From a virus, in IMG/VR virus record IMGVR_UViG_3300009149_000034, positions 1-62,997 of that record: a DNA stretch of 62,997 nt; one strand, given 5' to 3'. Positions 7,622 to 16,293 of the stretch are shown piece by piece (position 1 is the first letter of the stretch; each line of letters starts with the position of its first letter). Made by a program: the position numbers and the translations under genes. The notes beneath the pieces are model-generated. The model was not told the DNA's origin, did not search any database, and saw only the letters and a program-made list of their open reading frames with translations.

Positions 7622-8653
7622 ATGCCAAAAAAAGAGAAAAGTAACGCCAAAAATGAGACAACAGACGCAACGGAGACAACAGACGCAATTGAGAAAGTAG
7701 AAACTACAACAACAGAATTAGCGCCTTCTAATTCAACATCTGGGTACGCATCTCCCGTCTTGGAAGACCTGGCTAAGAGTAATCCCAACCCGCTATTCAA
7801 AGCTAACTTGGGATCAAAATTAACAAAGACCTCCAAGCCTTCCCTTTCTAAGATAGTCAGCGCTCTCAGTGCACTCCCTATGGAGACACAAGAGAATCTC
7901 AACGCTCTCTTGAAGAAGATGAGTACTGACAGGGTAGGTATGATCCTGTCGGATGATCGTCCTCAGTTTACTGAGCTACGTGTTTTTCACGGATCTGGGA
8001 ATGATCCGAATCGCCCAGAGAACTGCTTAGTGGGACACTTCTACCTCACATCCCGAGTTAACGTAGGTGCCGAGTTCGTCGGTACACCCATCGCGCTCTG
8101 GCAAGGTAGAACAATGTGGCCCGGTCAAGATGAAGGTCGTAAGTCTCCCATCTGTAGTAGTATGGATCGTAAGGTGGGTAGTAAGTACAGTGAGTGTGAT
8201 ACATGTCCCAACCGCCCTTGGAAAGATGGGCAACGCACAAACTGCAATAATGACGTAGTAGTATTCATGCTGAGTAAAGACCTAGACGAGCTGGTTATGG
8301 TGCGCTTTGCGCGTATATCCGCCAGTGGTGGTGAGCAACTTATCTCACAAGCTAAGCGCACCTTAGTCCCATGGCAACGATGGTTTAGCTTGACCAATGA
8401 AAAGAAGTCCTCGGGTGACTATAGATGGTATGAGATCAAAGCTGCCCCGCTGGATGAAGATGCCACAGTAGATCCCGCTCTGATGGAGGTAGGAGCCATA
8501 CTTAATGATATGGCGATGCATGACATGATCCTACCTGGGTTGGCCTATATCTATAGGTCTGCGCAGAACGCCATTACAGGTGATGGGGATGACGAGGGTG
8601 ACGCGGGTGAGTCCAAATCAGGAGACTCTGACGCTGAAGACTTCGACATGTAA
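7622..8653 (+). CDS. Probable single-stranded DNA-binding protein (zinc-containing, acidic tail)
   Basis: No family is recognised with certainty. Residues 1-50 are low-complexity Thr/Glu-rich, and residues 100-300 form a beta-rich core with VGHFYLTSRVNVGAEF and VGTPIALWQGRTMW. A Cys group follows (C at start of SSMDRK, then ECDTCPNRP and TNCNN), a likely zinc site as in T4 gp32-type proteins. The C-terminus is strongly acidic and ends DAEDFDM, like the partner-recruiting tails of SSB proteins. Its own strong promoter, a terminator right after the stop and its place between nuclease and primase genes fit an abundant replication protein. The SSB role is inference from architecture and context; a recombination mediator is an alternative. 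The ribosome binding site is AAGGAGAC. Confidence 0.6.
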   Translation: MPKKEKSNAKNETTDATETTDAIEKVETTTTELAPSNSTSGYASPVLEDLAKSNPNPLFKANLGSKLTKTSKPSLSKIVSALSALPMETQENLNALLKKMSTDRVGMILSDDRPQFTELRVFHGSGNDPNRPENCLVGHFYLTSRVNVGAEFVGTPIALWQGRTMWPGQDEGRKSPICSSMDRKVGSKYSECDTCPNRPWKDGQRTNCNNDVVVFMLSKDLDELVMVRFARISASGGEQLISQAKRTLVPWQRWFSLTNEKKSSGDYRWYEIKAAPLDEDATVDPALMEVGAILNDMAMHDMILPGLAYIYRSAQNAITGDGDDEGDAGESKSGDSDAEDFDM

Positions 8654-8662
8654 GTAACGCTC

Positions 8663-8714
8663 GAGAAGGGAGGGAGGCACACTATATAGTGTCTCCCTCT
8701 TCTTCTCTTTTTTT
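8663..8714 (+). terminator. Rho-independent terminator after the SSB-like gene
   Basis: A GGGAG...CTCCC stem encloses the perfect palindrome ACACTATATAGTGT (8679-8692, allowing a two-base bulge) and is followed by a pyrimidine tract ending in seven T at 8708-8714. It ends 3 bases before the AAGGAGT ribosome binding site of the next gene. Partial readthrough would make the SSB-like mRNA more abundant than downstream transcripts. Confidence 0.8.
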
Positions 8715-8728
8715 CGAAGGAGTAACCC

Positions 8729-9550
8729 ATGTCGTCGATCACCCCCTCTTCGTTTGTAAAAGAGTATGGTCCTTGGTCAGTATCTAAGGCTAACACCGCT
8801 AAAGAGTGCCCTTATAAATTCTTTCTTACTTATGTAGAGAAACGTAAAGAAGGTACTCTTACTAACCCCGACGCGTTAGTAGGTAACGCGGTACACTCTA
8901 TTCTAGAATATATGTTAACAGGTCGTTCATGGCCTATGGCATTTGAGGGAGTAATAGATGAATACTCCTTAACATCTAATGAAATTGATCGCGTGGCATC
9001 TATGCAGTTCGCAGTACTCGATTTCATTGAGCGTCTAGTTGTATCAAAACGTAAATTCAATATTCAACAGACACAAGTAGAACAAAAATTAGCTATAGAT
9101 ATCGATGGTAACAAAGTAGGTTTCTTCGATAATAAGAAAGGTTTTTTACGCGATGTAATCGACTTAGCGTTAATCGCCAAAGACCCAATAGTAATACTCA
9201 TTGACCACAAAACGGGTAAAGTACGCGACATCAGCTACTACCGTAGACAGTTTGAAGTATACATGCTCTTAGCGAAAGCGCTAAATCCGCACCTAACACG
9301 TGCAAAATACGGGGTTCACTACTTACAGGAGAGCGACACCTTTTTTGCGAAAGGTACCGAAGATATTTCAGATATCACGCCGCTCATGGAAGGAATTATA
9401 AAATTCCTAAACGACTGCACCGTGGATACCCATAATTTCAAGGAAACACGCAAGTCACGCCTGTGCGATTGGTGTGACCATCGGGCTCATTGTCCTGCGT
9501 ATAAGGAAAGTGACAGTGACCATGGCAAACAAAAGGTCATCCAACAGTAA
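8729..9550 (+). CDS. Cas4/AddB-type PD-(D/E)XK nuclease with 4Fe-4S signature
   Basis: A second RecB/Cas4-like nuclease. WSVSKANTAKECPYKFF carries C27, VGNAVHS gives H56, LRDVIDL gives D142/D145, LIDHKTG gives D159-x-K161 and RQFEVYML gives motif IV Gln. C246, C249 and C255 (C-x2-C-x5-C) complete the exact C...C-x2-C-x5-C set that holds a 4Fe-4S cluster in Cas4 and AddB. Expected activity is metal-dependent cleavage or resection of single-stranded DNA ends. No Cas1, Cas2 or CRISPR array lies nearby, so a replication/recombination role is more likely than spacer acquisition. The start has AAGGAGTAACCC. Its last 29 bases overlap the primase gene. Confidence 0.88.
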   Translation: MSSITPSSFVKEYGPWSVSKANTAKECPYKFFLTYVEKRKEGTLTNPDALVGNAVHSILEYMLTGRSWPMAFEGVIDEYSLTSNEIDRVASMQFAVLDFIERLVVSKRKFNIQQTQVEQKLAIDIDGNKVGFFDNKKGFLRDVIDLALIAKDPIVILIDHKTGKVRDISYYRRQFEVYMLLAKALNPHLTRAKYGVHYLQESDTFFAKGTEDISDITPLMEGIIKFLNDCTVDTHNFKETRKSRLCDWCDHRAHCPAYKESDSDHGKQKVIQQ

Positions 9551-12500
9551 GAAAAAGGGATTCTCAAGAGAAAGAATTTGGAAAATTTGGGGCAGCGTCG
9601 GATCTCAGGGGTGGTTCGACCTTGCACAAGAATTCTCTAGAGATAGTAAATTTTCATACGCGGGTAAGGATATATTAAAGGGTATATGTCCCCGCAAAGA
9701 ACACGCAGACACTACACCTTCCTTTTATCTAAATGCAGGCAAAGGGTTTGCTCGGTGCTACGGGTGTGACTTCTTTACGTCCAACCCTCTTAACATGGCA
9801 TCTCTCCTTCTGGAGAAAACAGAGGATGAGTGTTTACACATTCTACAGGAGCGCTTCAACCTCACCTTCATTACTACGAAGGACATTGAAGACTTAGAAG
9901 CTCAGCGGCTAAATCAACAAACAAAACAGGTGATACAGAGAGCGACACATGCTGCACTCTGCGAAGCTGTTTACGACACGTCTTTTACAAAATACCCCAC
10001 AGGTAGAGCTGCTGTAGAATGGTTACTGACAGACCGTAAGATTCCTATCGACGCTATACCCTCTCTCCCGATAGGGTTAATGCCCCCATTAACAGAACTT
10101 GTTACACGAATAAGCCAAGATTATCTTACGGCGCATAGGGCATGGATTGCGGCGGGTAAAGCAACAAAAGAACCCCGTAATCTAAGTGATCATGTAGGAG
10201 TCTACTTAACCGCAATACACACACAACCTATCTTTAACGGTAGCGTCGTATTTCCTATGCATGTTACTCCCAATGACATTGGTAGATTTAAACTTCGCGC
10301 ACCTCATAGCCAAGCACACAAAGATATAATAATCCCAAAAGATCCCTACGAAGAAAACCTGGGCGTATACGGTATGGGCTGGAGTCCTTATCAGAGCATA
10401 GGAGATCCCACACACCCCACTGAATGGGTGTACCTAACTGAAGGTGAATTTGACGTTCTTACGTACATGGCACAGTCATTACAACAAGGAGGACCCAAAT
10501 TTATACTGTACTCTGTAGGCGGCACCAGTTCCTCTAAAGGCATTGAACCTATCCTTACAGCCGTTGGTTACAAAGGAGCTTACCTCATAGGGGATGCCCC
10601 GTATAAGGGTAGTCAAAACTCAGGTGATGTACTGAAGGATTGGATTAAACATACATCAAAACTTAGATCAAAAGTATTCGTGGGCTGGGACGAACTTGTT
10701 CCATCTAATGACCTAGATGAAGCAGTTCTTACACACGGTATAGCTAAAATAGAGGATACTCTTTGGAAAAATCCTGATGATACTTTTGAACCCACCTGGA
10801 AATGGGTAGCGCAAAATGCTTTAGAAGAATTACAAGGGGTCCCTGAGGATGACCGTCGCCTAATAATGGAAAAGGCCACTAGGCATGGTCAACTACTACG
10901 GAATAAAACAGACATTCAGTCTTTCGTAGATGAGATAGGCGCGGCCTACAACGTAAAAACATCACACCTTAAGCGCGAGATTGCATCTAGTGAAGACACA
11001 GAGATGGGCTTTATTCTTAGATGCACTGATGCATTACAAGACATGGTGTTCGTTGTGGGCACTGAAGTTGGTGCTGGTGGTCGTTGGTTAATCTTCTGCG
11101 AAAAAGAAACTAAGGCATTTCACCGTGTACGTCTAGATAGTGAACAGTCTATCGCGCAAGAAATAGCGCCTATGTGTGGAACGCTATTGTCCTTCATAGA
11201 TGATAAAGTAGGATTTCCTTCTTTCTTAGAAAATCCCGCAGACTCTGAAAATTTAATCTACAGCAAAGTAGATACACAACTGAGGTTTTACATGAAAGAG
11301 GCGTTTCACAATTTAGCGTTGGGATCTCCTAACTTTGATTCTGCGCAGCACCTACGGCAGGGGTATCACCACATTGAATCTGCTGATAAAACTACTAAGG
11401 AGTACATTGTATGCGGCACAGACGTGTTCCGTATTGAACGCGAAGGTGCATCCTGTGAATTTGTAGCTCTAGAGGGTCCATCAGACCAGGGTATAGTCTT
11501 TGATGTAGGGTTTGAAGGAGAACTAACACCCTCATGGTACCCTGGTGGACTATCTGTAGATATTCTTAACCAAGGTAAAAGCCTAAACATCAATGCACTA
11601 TACGACACGATTCATGACTTTCTCGACACAGGTTTTCAATTTAAAAACCATAATGTAACTGTAGAAATGTTGACTGCGCTATTACTATCCTTTCCTATTC
11701 ATACAGCTCTTCCACGCCAGCTTCTCATGTTTTTTACAGGAGATACGTCTTCAGGTAAAACTCACTTAGTGTCTGTATTCTCAGGATTCAGTGGTGAGAA
11801 GATACAGTTACTCCTATGTGCTAGAGGTATCGATCAATATACGCCAGCAGGGGTATTTGCAATGACTCACAGAGACTCTCGCCTTCTAGCGCTAGACGAA
11901 TTTGAGTCTACAGATCCTGAGAAGAGGGAACGTGTAGAGACTATTCTACAGGGGTTCCGTGGCTTAGTTACGGGAGAAACAGCGCGCGTTAAAGCTCGTC
12001 CTGATGGTTCATACAGTGTTAGTACGCACAAACTCCCCGTAATTTTCTCCGCTATTTCTAGCGCAGCTAAGCCACAAGATCTCAACCGCCTTCTGACTGT
12101 TGAGATGGACCGAGTAAAGAACAGGGATAAACCTACTACTCTCTTACATAAGAAGTACGGGCAATCTAAGATCGATAAATTGGCTAAGGATATAGCTATA
12201 GCAATGTACTCCCGAGTACCCGAATTCTTACAGTGTTACAGCGATATTGAACACGAGTTCAGCACATACCAAGCTACACTACCTTTCCAAGTTCCAAATC
12301 GATTTGCTACGTCCCTATTCGGTGCTCTTGCTATGATGAAAATGCTTGGGCGTGACTGGAAAGCATTCTTTAGAACCTATGTGATCCTACATGAGAGTGC
12401 GCTACATCGAGCATCAACTACTACCGAATCAGAGAGCTTCTTGAAAGCAATGATGTTCAACCCGGCATTACGCCAGATGGGGACGGACTCTGCAGCGTCG

Positions 12501-12665
12501 GTAGCACAATTACTAGCTAACAAAGAAAGGAGAACCGAGATCAATACCTCTGCATGTGGTGTATTCTATGATGAGAAAGAGAACTTGCTCCTAATTCTAT
12601 TAGAGCAGGCTATACCTCGTCTAATGCCGTACAACCATCGTGCACGTAACATCTCTAGCACATAG
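9522..12665 (+). CDS. DNA primase-helicase fusion
   Basis: A 1047-residue replication protein. A CHC2-type zinc finger is at C56-x4-H61-x17-C79-x2-C82. A Toprim primase centre is at about 303-340 (LTEGEFD with E307, then YSVGGTSS). A C-terminal P-loop NTPase has Walker A GDTSSGKT at 740-747 and Walker B LLALDEFE with D792/E793. The ATPase looks closer to SF3/D5-like or DUF927-type helicases than to the DnaB RecA fold of T7 gp4. It would synthesise lagging-strand primers and unwind the fork with the polymerase at 12915. ATG 9522 is chosen over an in-frame start at 9474 because it has an AAGGA upstream and avoids a longer overlap; the sequence begins MANKRSSNSKKK, a basic tail. Confidence 0.9.
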   Translation: MANKRSSNSKKKGFSRERIWKIWGSVGSQGWFDLAQEFSRDSKFSYAGKDILKGICPRKEHADTTPSFYLNAGKGFARCYGCDFFTSNPLNMASLLLEKTEDECLHILQERFNLTFITTKDIEDLEAQRLNQQTKQVIQRATHAALCEAVYDTSFTKYPTGRAAVEWLLTDRKIPIDAIPSLPIGLMPPLTELVTRISQDYLTAHRAWIAAGKATKEPRNLSDHVGVYLTAIHTQPIFNGSVVFPMHVTPNDIGRFKLRAPHSQAHKDIIIPKDPYEENLGVYGMGWSPYQSIGDPTHPTEWVYLTEGEFDVLTYMAQSLQQGGPKFILYSVGGTSSSKGIEPILTAVGYKGAYLIGDAPYKGSQNSGDVLKDWIKHTSKLRSKVFVGWDELVPSNDLDEAVLTHGIAKIEDTLWKNPDDTFEPTWKWVAQNALEELQGVPEDDRRLIMEKATRHGQLLRNKTDIQSFVDEIGAAYNVKTSHLKREIASSEDTEMGFILRCTDALQDMVFVVGTEVGAGGRWLIFCEKETKAFHRVRLDSEQSIAQEIAPMCGTLLSFIDDKVGFPSFLENPADSENLIYSKVDTQLRFYMKEAFHNLALGSPNFDSAQHLRQGYHHIESADKTTKEYIVCGTDVFRIEREGASCEFVALEGPSDQGIVFDVGFEGELTPSWYPGGLSVDILNQGKSLNINALYDTIHDFLDTGFQFKNHNVTVEMLTALLLSFPIHTALPRQLLMFFTGDTSSGKTHLVSVFSGFSGEKIQLLLCARGIDQYTPAGVFAMTHRDSRLLALDEFESTDPEKRERVETILQGFRGLVTGETARVKARPDGSYSVSTHKLPVIFSAISSAAKPQDLNRLLTVEMDRVKNRDKPTTLLHKKYGQSKIDKLAKDIAIAMYSRVPEFLQCYSDIEHEFSTYQATLPFQVPNRFATSLFGALAMMKMLGRDWKAFFRTYVILHESALHRASTTTESESFLKAMMFNPALRQMGTDSAASVAQLLANKERRTEINTSACGVFYDEKENLLLILLEQAIPRLMPYNHRARNISST

Positions 12666-12692
12666 CTAAAGGACGCTCTTGAGAGATACAAG

Positions 12693-12914
12693 ATGGCTCT
12701 CTCACCTGCTGAAGTAGCTAAATCGAAAATACTCAAACGGGTCACTCCCTACCTAGGCGCAAACATAGAAGCTAAGGACGTCGTTGTTATCCGCGCAGAC
12801 AGCTGGCTTATGAATGCACAAGAAGGGATTGACCATGCAGTGGAAGAAGCAGAGTCTGAGGAGACCTCCGAAGGAGACCCCCTCAAGGACACAGCTGCTG
12901 AGCATGAGTGGTAA
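12693..12914 (+). CDS. Hypothetical protein, 73 aa
   Basis: Not recognised. Residues 1-50 (AEVAKSKILKRVTPYLGANI and a following beta segment) appear folded and the last 25 residues are acidic (EEAESEETSEGD). It begins 27 bases after the primase stop, with a GAGAG at a suitable distance, and ends directly before the polymerase ATG. Its place between primase and polymerase suggests an accessory replisome role, but nothing in the sequence proves one. Confidence 0.65.
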   Translation: MALSPAEVAKSKILKRVTPYLGANIEAKDVVVIRADSWLMNAQEGIDHAVEEAESEETSEGDPLKDTAAEHEW

Positions 12915-15908
12915 ATGATAGACTGTACCCTATGTGGTGACCATGCATGGCAGGGACCTGGTTGCTCTGAATGTGACCAATATAAGAACGCTCACTATAC
13001 AGAAGGTACCGGCGCGAACATTAAAAGTGATCCCGCCGCGTACTTCTGTATAGCTGAGTCTCCTGATGTTACAGGGGTCTCTGGCAAATTAAACGTCCAC
13101 CAAGGATGGTCTTTTGATATTGAGAAAACAATCAAAAGAGCATTCGCTACACATAAAGGAGAGATAGACCAAACCTTAATGGGTCTCACAGGGCGCTATA
13201 CATACGCAATGCGCTGCTCTAAAGAGAAACCCGTAAAGAAAGATATCCTAGCGTGTGCTCCTCTAGTACATGCTGAATTATTAGAATACGCCGTAAAAGA
13301 TAAGCCAATTATGGTTTTCGCCTTGGGTGAAAAAGTACTCACCTCTTTAGGGATTGCTGTTAAGAAGTATCGGTCGTTTCAAGGACGTTTTACTAAGACG
13401 ATGTTAGGAGATCGTGAAGTAATTGTTTACGCATCTTTGTCTAAACGCCAGTTAGTAGCTAAACCAGGTCATATAGAAATCCTCAAGAAACACATGATGG
13501 TTTTTATGGACGCGGTACACGCTATATCTAAAGGTAAGGACATCCGGACAAGGACGGAAATAGCTACGTTAACGGCCAAATACCATTTTCCTAAAAGTGT
13601 AAGTGCCCTTCGTAAACTTGTTGAATACATCACAGAATACACGTCGGGAGGTTTCGACGCTGATAAACTTCCTCTAGCAATCGACACAGAAACGAATACC
13701 GTTAATCCTCATCGAGATAAATTAAAGATACTATCCTTTGTAGTATCTTGGGCACCTGGAGAAGCAGCGTCTATCCCTCTAGAACATCCTCAAAGCTACT
13801 TTACATTTGAAGAAGCGGCTCCTTACGTACAGAGGATCTTAGATTGCGCTAAACCTAAGATCCTACATAATGCTAAGTTCGATCTAAAGGTGCTATGGCG
13901 GAAGGGGTGGAAAGTACGTAATTTTGCGTGGGATACGATGCTAGCGGAGCATCTTTTAGAAGAAGATAAGAAAGGATATTACAGTCTAAAAGAACTTACG
14001 CGCGTGATGCTTCCTGACTACGCTGATTATGAAGAAGACATTGACACCTTTATGACTGAGTTAAAAGCTAAAAAGGCTAAGAAGGAAACCGCCAGACTAA
14101 AGAAACTAAACCGTCCTCTCCCTCCGAAGCTAAAAGGCGCAGCTGCCAAGCTCGCGGATGATGGTGGGTACGAAGAAGTACCTCTGCGTATACTGAATCC
14201 TTATGGGGCGATTGACGCAGATGTAACTCGTCGCATTGCTATTATCCAACAAGCTAGGATGAAGCAAGAACAAAAAGATCAGCGTAAACTGCGGGATGAG
14301 CTACGTAAAAACCCCTATGCGACTAAGTATATACTGACACGTACAGCACCTACAGATAAGCCACTTCCTAATTTGATGCGAGAGCAACTTACATCCGCCA
14401 GTGAAGTTCTTGGCAACATGGAATTAGTGGGCATGCCCGTAGACAAAGACTACATAGAGGAACTCGTTGTAGAGCTCGACCGGTCTATTACTCTATCTAA
14501 GATTCAACTTAGTACTATGATACCGTCCTACGTATTCGAGGAGTTCAATCCTAGTAGTAACCCTCAACTCAGAAAGTTACTATATGGTACAGGGTATATA
14601 CATCCTGAGACAGGCGCGACTGTCTGTTACAAGGATATTGTGGAACCTCCTACTACTGCTAAGGGCGCAATATCTACTAATGCCGCCTTCTTAAAACAAC
14701 TAGTCAACCAAAATGACTGTGTGTTCTCAAAGGAACTTCTAATATTCAGAGCTATGTCTAAGGCTCGCAATACATTCGTAGAGAATATCAAAGTGCTGAG
14801 CGAAGAAGATGGGCGTATGCATACTTCCTTTCATATAGCTGGAACTTCCACTGGACGGTTAAGTTCCTCTAATGAAAATATGCAGAATGTCCCTAAACAA
14901 ATAGGTAAACACAATATCAAAAAGATCTTTGTACCTTCAGACAGAGAAAACAATATTATACTAAACGCCGATGCCAAAGCTGCTGAGGTGCGCATATACG
15001 CAGCATATAGCAAAGATAAAAATCTAATTGAGGCTCTCAATAATGGGATGGACCCACACTCGTTCTTCGCTTCAATGGTATACGCTCCTGAAAAGGTCTT
15101 AGCAAACGTACCACCTTCAGACTATAAGACCGTCATGGACACAATAGGAATTGACTCAGTGCACGCCTGGTCTTATGACGACTTTCAAAATCGCAGTGAC
15201 TTCATAGGTTCAAATAAGAATCCTGGACCAGACCCTACATATGGTAAACAACTAAATAAGTTGCGTACTAACATCAAGAGGGTGGTCTTTGGTATTCTCT
15301 ACGGCGCAAGTAAGTACAAGATTTCTTCTATAGTAGGGATCTCTGAGGAGCAAGGCGCGGCTATAATATCGTCGCTATTCACCATGTTCCCGTCTATCCC
15401 TGAATACATCAAGAGAACATATGAGCAACTGAATCATCTGAAAATGGTAGAGACATTCTTTGGACGACGCCGCAGGTTTGATACTGCGGGTATGCCGTTT
15501 AAAATGAAGAACAAAGCACAACGACAAGCAGTGAATTTCAAAATTCAAAGTACTAGTTCAGAGATAGTAATAAGAGTTATGAACGATATCGCAGAACCCA
15601 TCAAGCATGATTTCAACGGGCAATTAATGATCACCGTACACGACTCTGTCGTAGGTGAGATCCCGAAAAAATATATATCCCAGATGCCTGCATTCATGGA
15701 AGAGTACGGTGTAAATAGAGTAAGGAAACTCTATGACTGGCTTCCAGTCCCATTTCAGTGGGACGTTGAAGTAGGGCCCTCATATGGAGAGCTATCTCCC
15801 GTAGATCGTTATCTAGAAAATGACTCATCTGTGGTACAAGAGGAAGTCGTTGGCGCACTTGATTTCTTGGATCAAGAAATAAAGTCCGAACTCGCACAGA
15901 GCGTATAA
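12915..15908 (+). CDS. Family A DNA polymerase with 3'-5' exonuclease and N-terminal UDG-like domain
   Basis: The replicative polymerase, 997 residues. Residues 1-200 resemble family 4/5 uracil-DNA glycosylases: Cys pairs C4/C7 and C17/C20, FCIAESP in place of GEAPG, YTYAMRC (C101) with C114, then FALGEKVL. The Cys set suggests a 4Fe-4S cluster. The exonuclease has IDTETN (D257, E259), ILHNAKFDLK and the later DTMLAEHLL. The polymerase has GRLSSSNENMQN, motif A NADAKAAEVR (D686), motif B R-x3-K-x7-YG with Phe at the ribose-selectivity position, QSTSSEI and motif C TVHDSV. The glycosylase-like part may act on, or only sense, uracil ahead of the polymerase. Catalytic competence is uncertain because AESPD lacks the usual Gly. 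Last protein gene of the replication block. Confidence 0.95.
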   Translation: MIDCTLCGDHAWQGPGCSECDQYKNAHYTEGTGANIKSDPAAYFCIAESPDVTGVSGKLNVHQGWSFDIEKTIKRAFATHKGEIDQTLMGLTGRYTYAMRCSKEKPVKKDILACAPLVHAELLEYAVKDKPIMVFALGEKVLTSLGIAVKKYRSFQGRFTKTMLGDREVIVYASLSKRQLVAKPGHIEILKKHMMVFMDAVHAISKGKDIRTRTEIATLTAKYHFPKSVSALRKLVEYITEYTSGGFDADKLPLAIDTETNTVNPHRDKLKILSFVVSWAPGEAASIPLEHPQSYFTFEEAAPYVQRILDCAKPKILHNAKFDLKVLWRKGWKVRNFAWDTMLAEHLLEEDKKGYYSLKELTRVMLPDYADYEEDIDTFMTELKAKKAKKETARLKKLNRPLPPKLKGAAAKLADDGGYEEVPLRILNPYGAIDADVTRRIAIIQQARMKQEQKDQRKLRDELRKNPYATKYILTRTAPTDKPLPNLMREQLTSASEVLGNMELVGMPVDKDYIEELVVELDRSITLSKIQLSTMIPSYVFEEFNPSSNPQLRKLLYGTGYIHPETGATVCYKDIVEPPTTAKGAISTNAAFLKQLVNQNDCVFSKELLIFRAMSKARNTFVENIKVLSEEDGRMHTSFHIAGTSTGRLSSSNENMQNVPKQIGKHNIKKIFVPSDRENNIILNADAKAAEVRIYAAYSKDKNLIEALNNGMDPHSFFASMVYAPEKVLANVPPSDYKTVMDTIGIDSVHAWSYDDFQNRSDFIGSNKNPGPDPTYGKQLNKLRTNIKRVVFGILYGASKYKISSIVGISEEQGAAIISSLFTMFPSIPEYIKRTYEQLNHLKMVETFFGRRRRFDTAGMPFKMKNKAQRQAVNFKIQSTSSEIVIRVMNDIAEPIKHDFNGQLMITVHDSVVGEIPKKYISQMPAFMEEYGVNRVRKLYDWLPVPFQWDVEVGPSYGELSPVDRYLENDSSVVQEEVVGALDFLDQEIKSELAQSV

Positions 15909-16291
15909 AAATGGTACTGGATTTCTGCAGAACAAGCCAGAAATGGGAGAGGTTACCTCTCTAGTGCATTCCTTAATGTATGCACGCCACTAAAGGCAGG
16001 CAGGGGCCCTCTAGGCTATTGTTCTTGCGAACAACCGCCCTAGGGCCCCACGCCCCCACTTTCAGCTAGCAGTACCCATGGAGGAACGCCTAACTCTAGG
16101 GGTCGAATTGGACGTGTGGCGCCGACCTAAGCAGTTATACTAACTGGATAGTTTCTCTTACGGGAGAACAGGGGGTGCTACACCCCCATGGATTATTTGC
16201 TACCAGGCCGGGCCTTTTGGTGCCCATTCCGCACAAAAGAACCTACGTAGCAGTTAGTAGGAAGAGAGCAGCCACGCGCTGCTCTTTTTTT
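15909..16291 (+). ncRNA. Candidate structured non-coding RNA ending in an intrinsic terminator
   Basis: This stretch holds no convincing gene but about ten local inverted repeats in series. Arms: 15922-15927/15938-15943; 15947-15952/15956-15961; 15964-15969/15980-15985; a long hairpin 16003-16049 (GGGGCCC/GGGCCCC with an inner GTTC/GAAC); 16101-16105/16123-16127; 16132-16136/16142-16146; 16153-16157/16164-16168; 16171-16177/16181-16187 (GGGGGTG-CTA-CACCCCC); 16242-16246/16257-16261; and the terminator. TATAAA at 15904-15909 could be a -10 box, though no -35 is seen; readthrough from the polymerase is the other source. It lacks RNase P, tmRNA, 6S and group I intron signatures as far as I can tell. 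Function unknown. Confidence 0.6.
16265..16291 (+). terminator. Rho-independent terminator, plus strand
   Basis: An 8-bp perfect stem AGAGCAGC/GCTGCTCT with loop CACGC is followed by a run of T from 16285 to 16291. It ends the replication-block transcript and the candidate RNA 2 bases before the stop codon of the converging terminase gene. On the minus strand there is no T-run after the hairpin, so it acts in one direction only. Confidence 0.9.
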
Positions 16292-16293
16292 GC

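Noticed and set aside
8729-9550. CRISPR-associated Cas4
   Set aside because: No cas1/cas2 and no repeat-spacer array in the window; context is phage replication.
16078-16143. 21-codon mini-frame (ATGGAGGAACGC...) in the structured RNA, considered as a leader peptide or tmRNA tag
   Set aside because: It spans two hairpins, has no ribosome binding site and the tmRNA end sequences are absent.
15909-16291. Group I intron, RNase P RNA or tRNA
   Set aside because: None of the conserved core sequences I looked for (intron P7 and G-site elements, RNase P P4 strands, T-loop with acceptor stem) were found, and the polymerase frame is complete.
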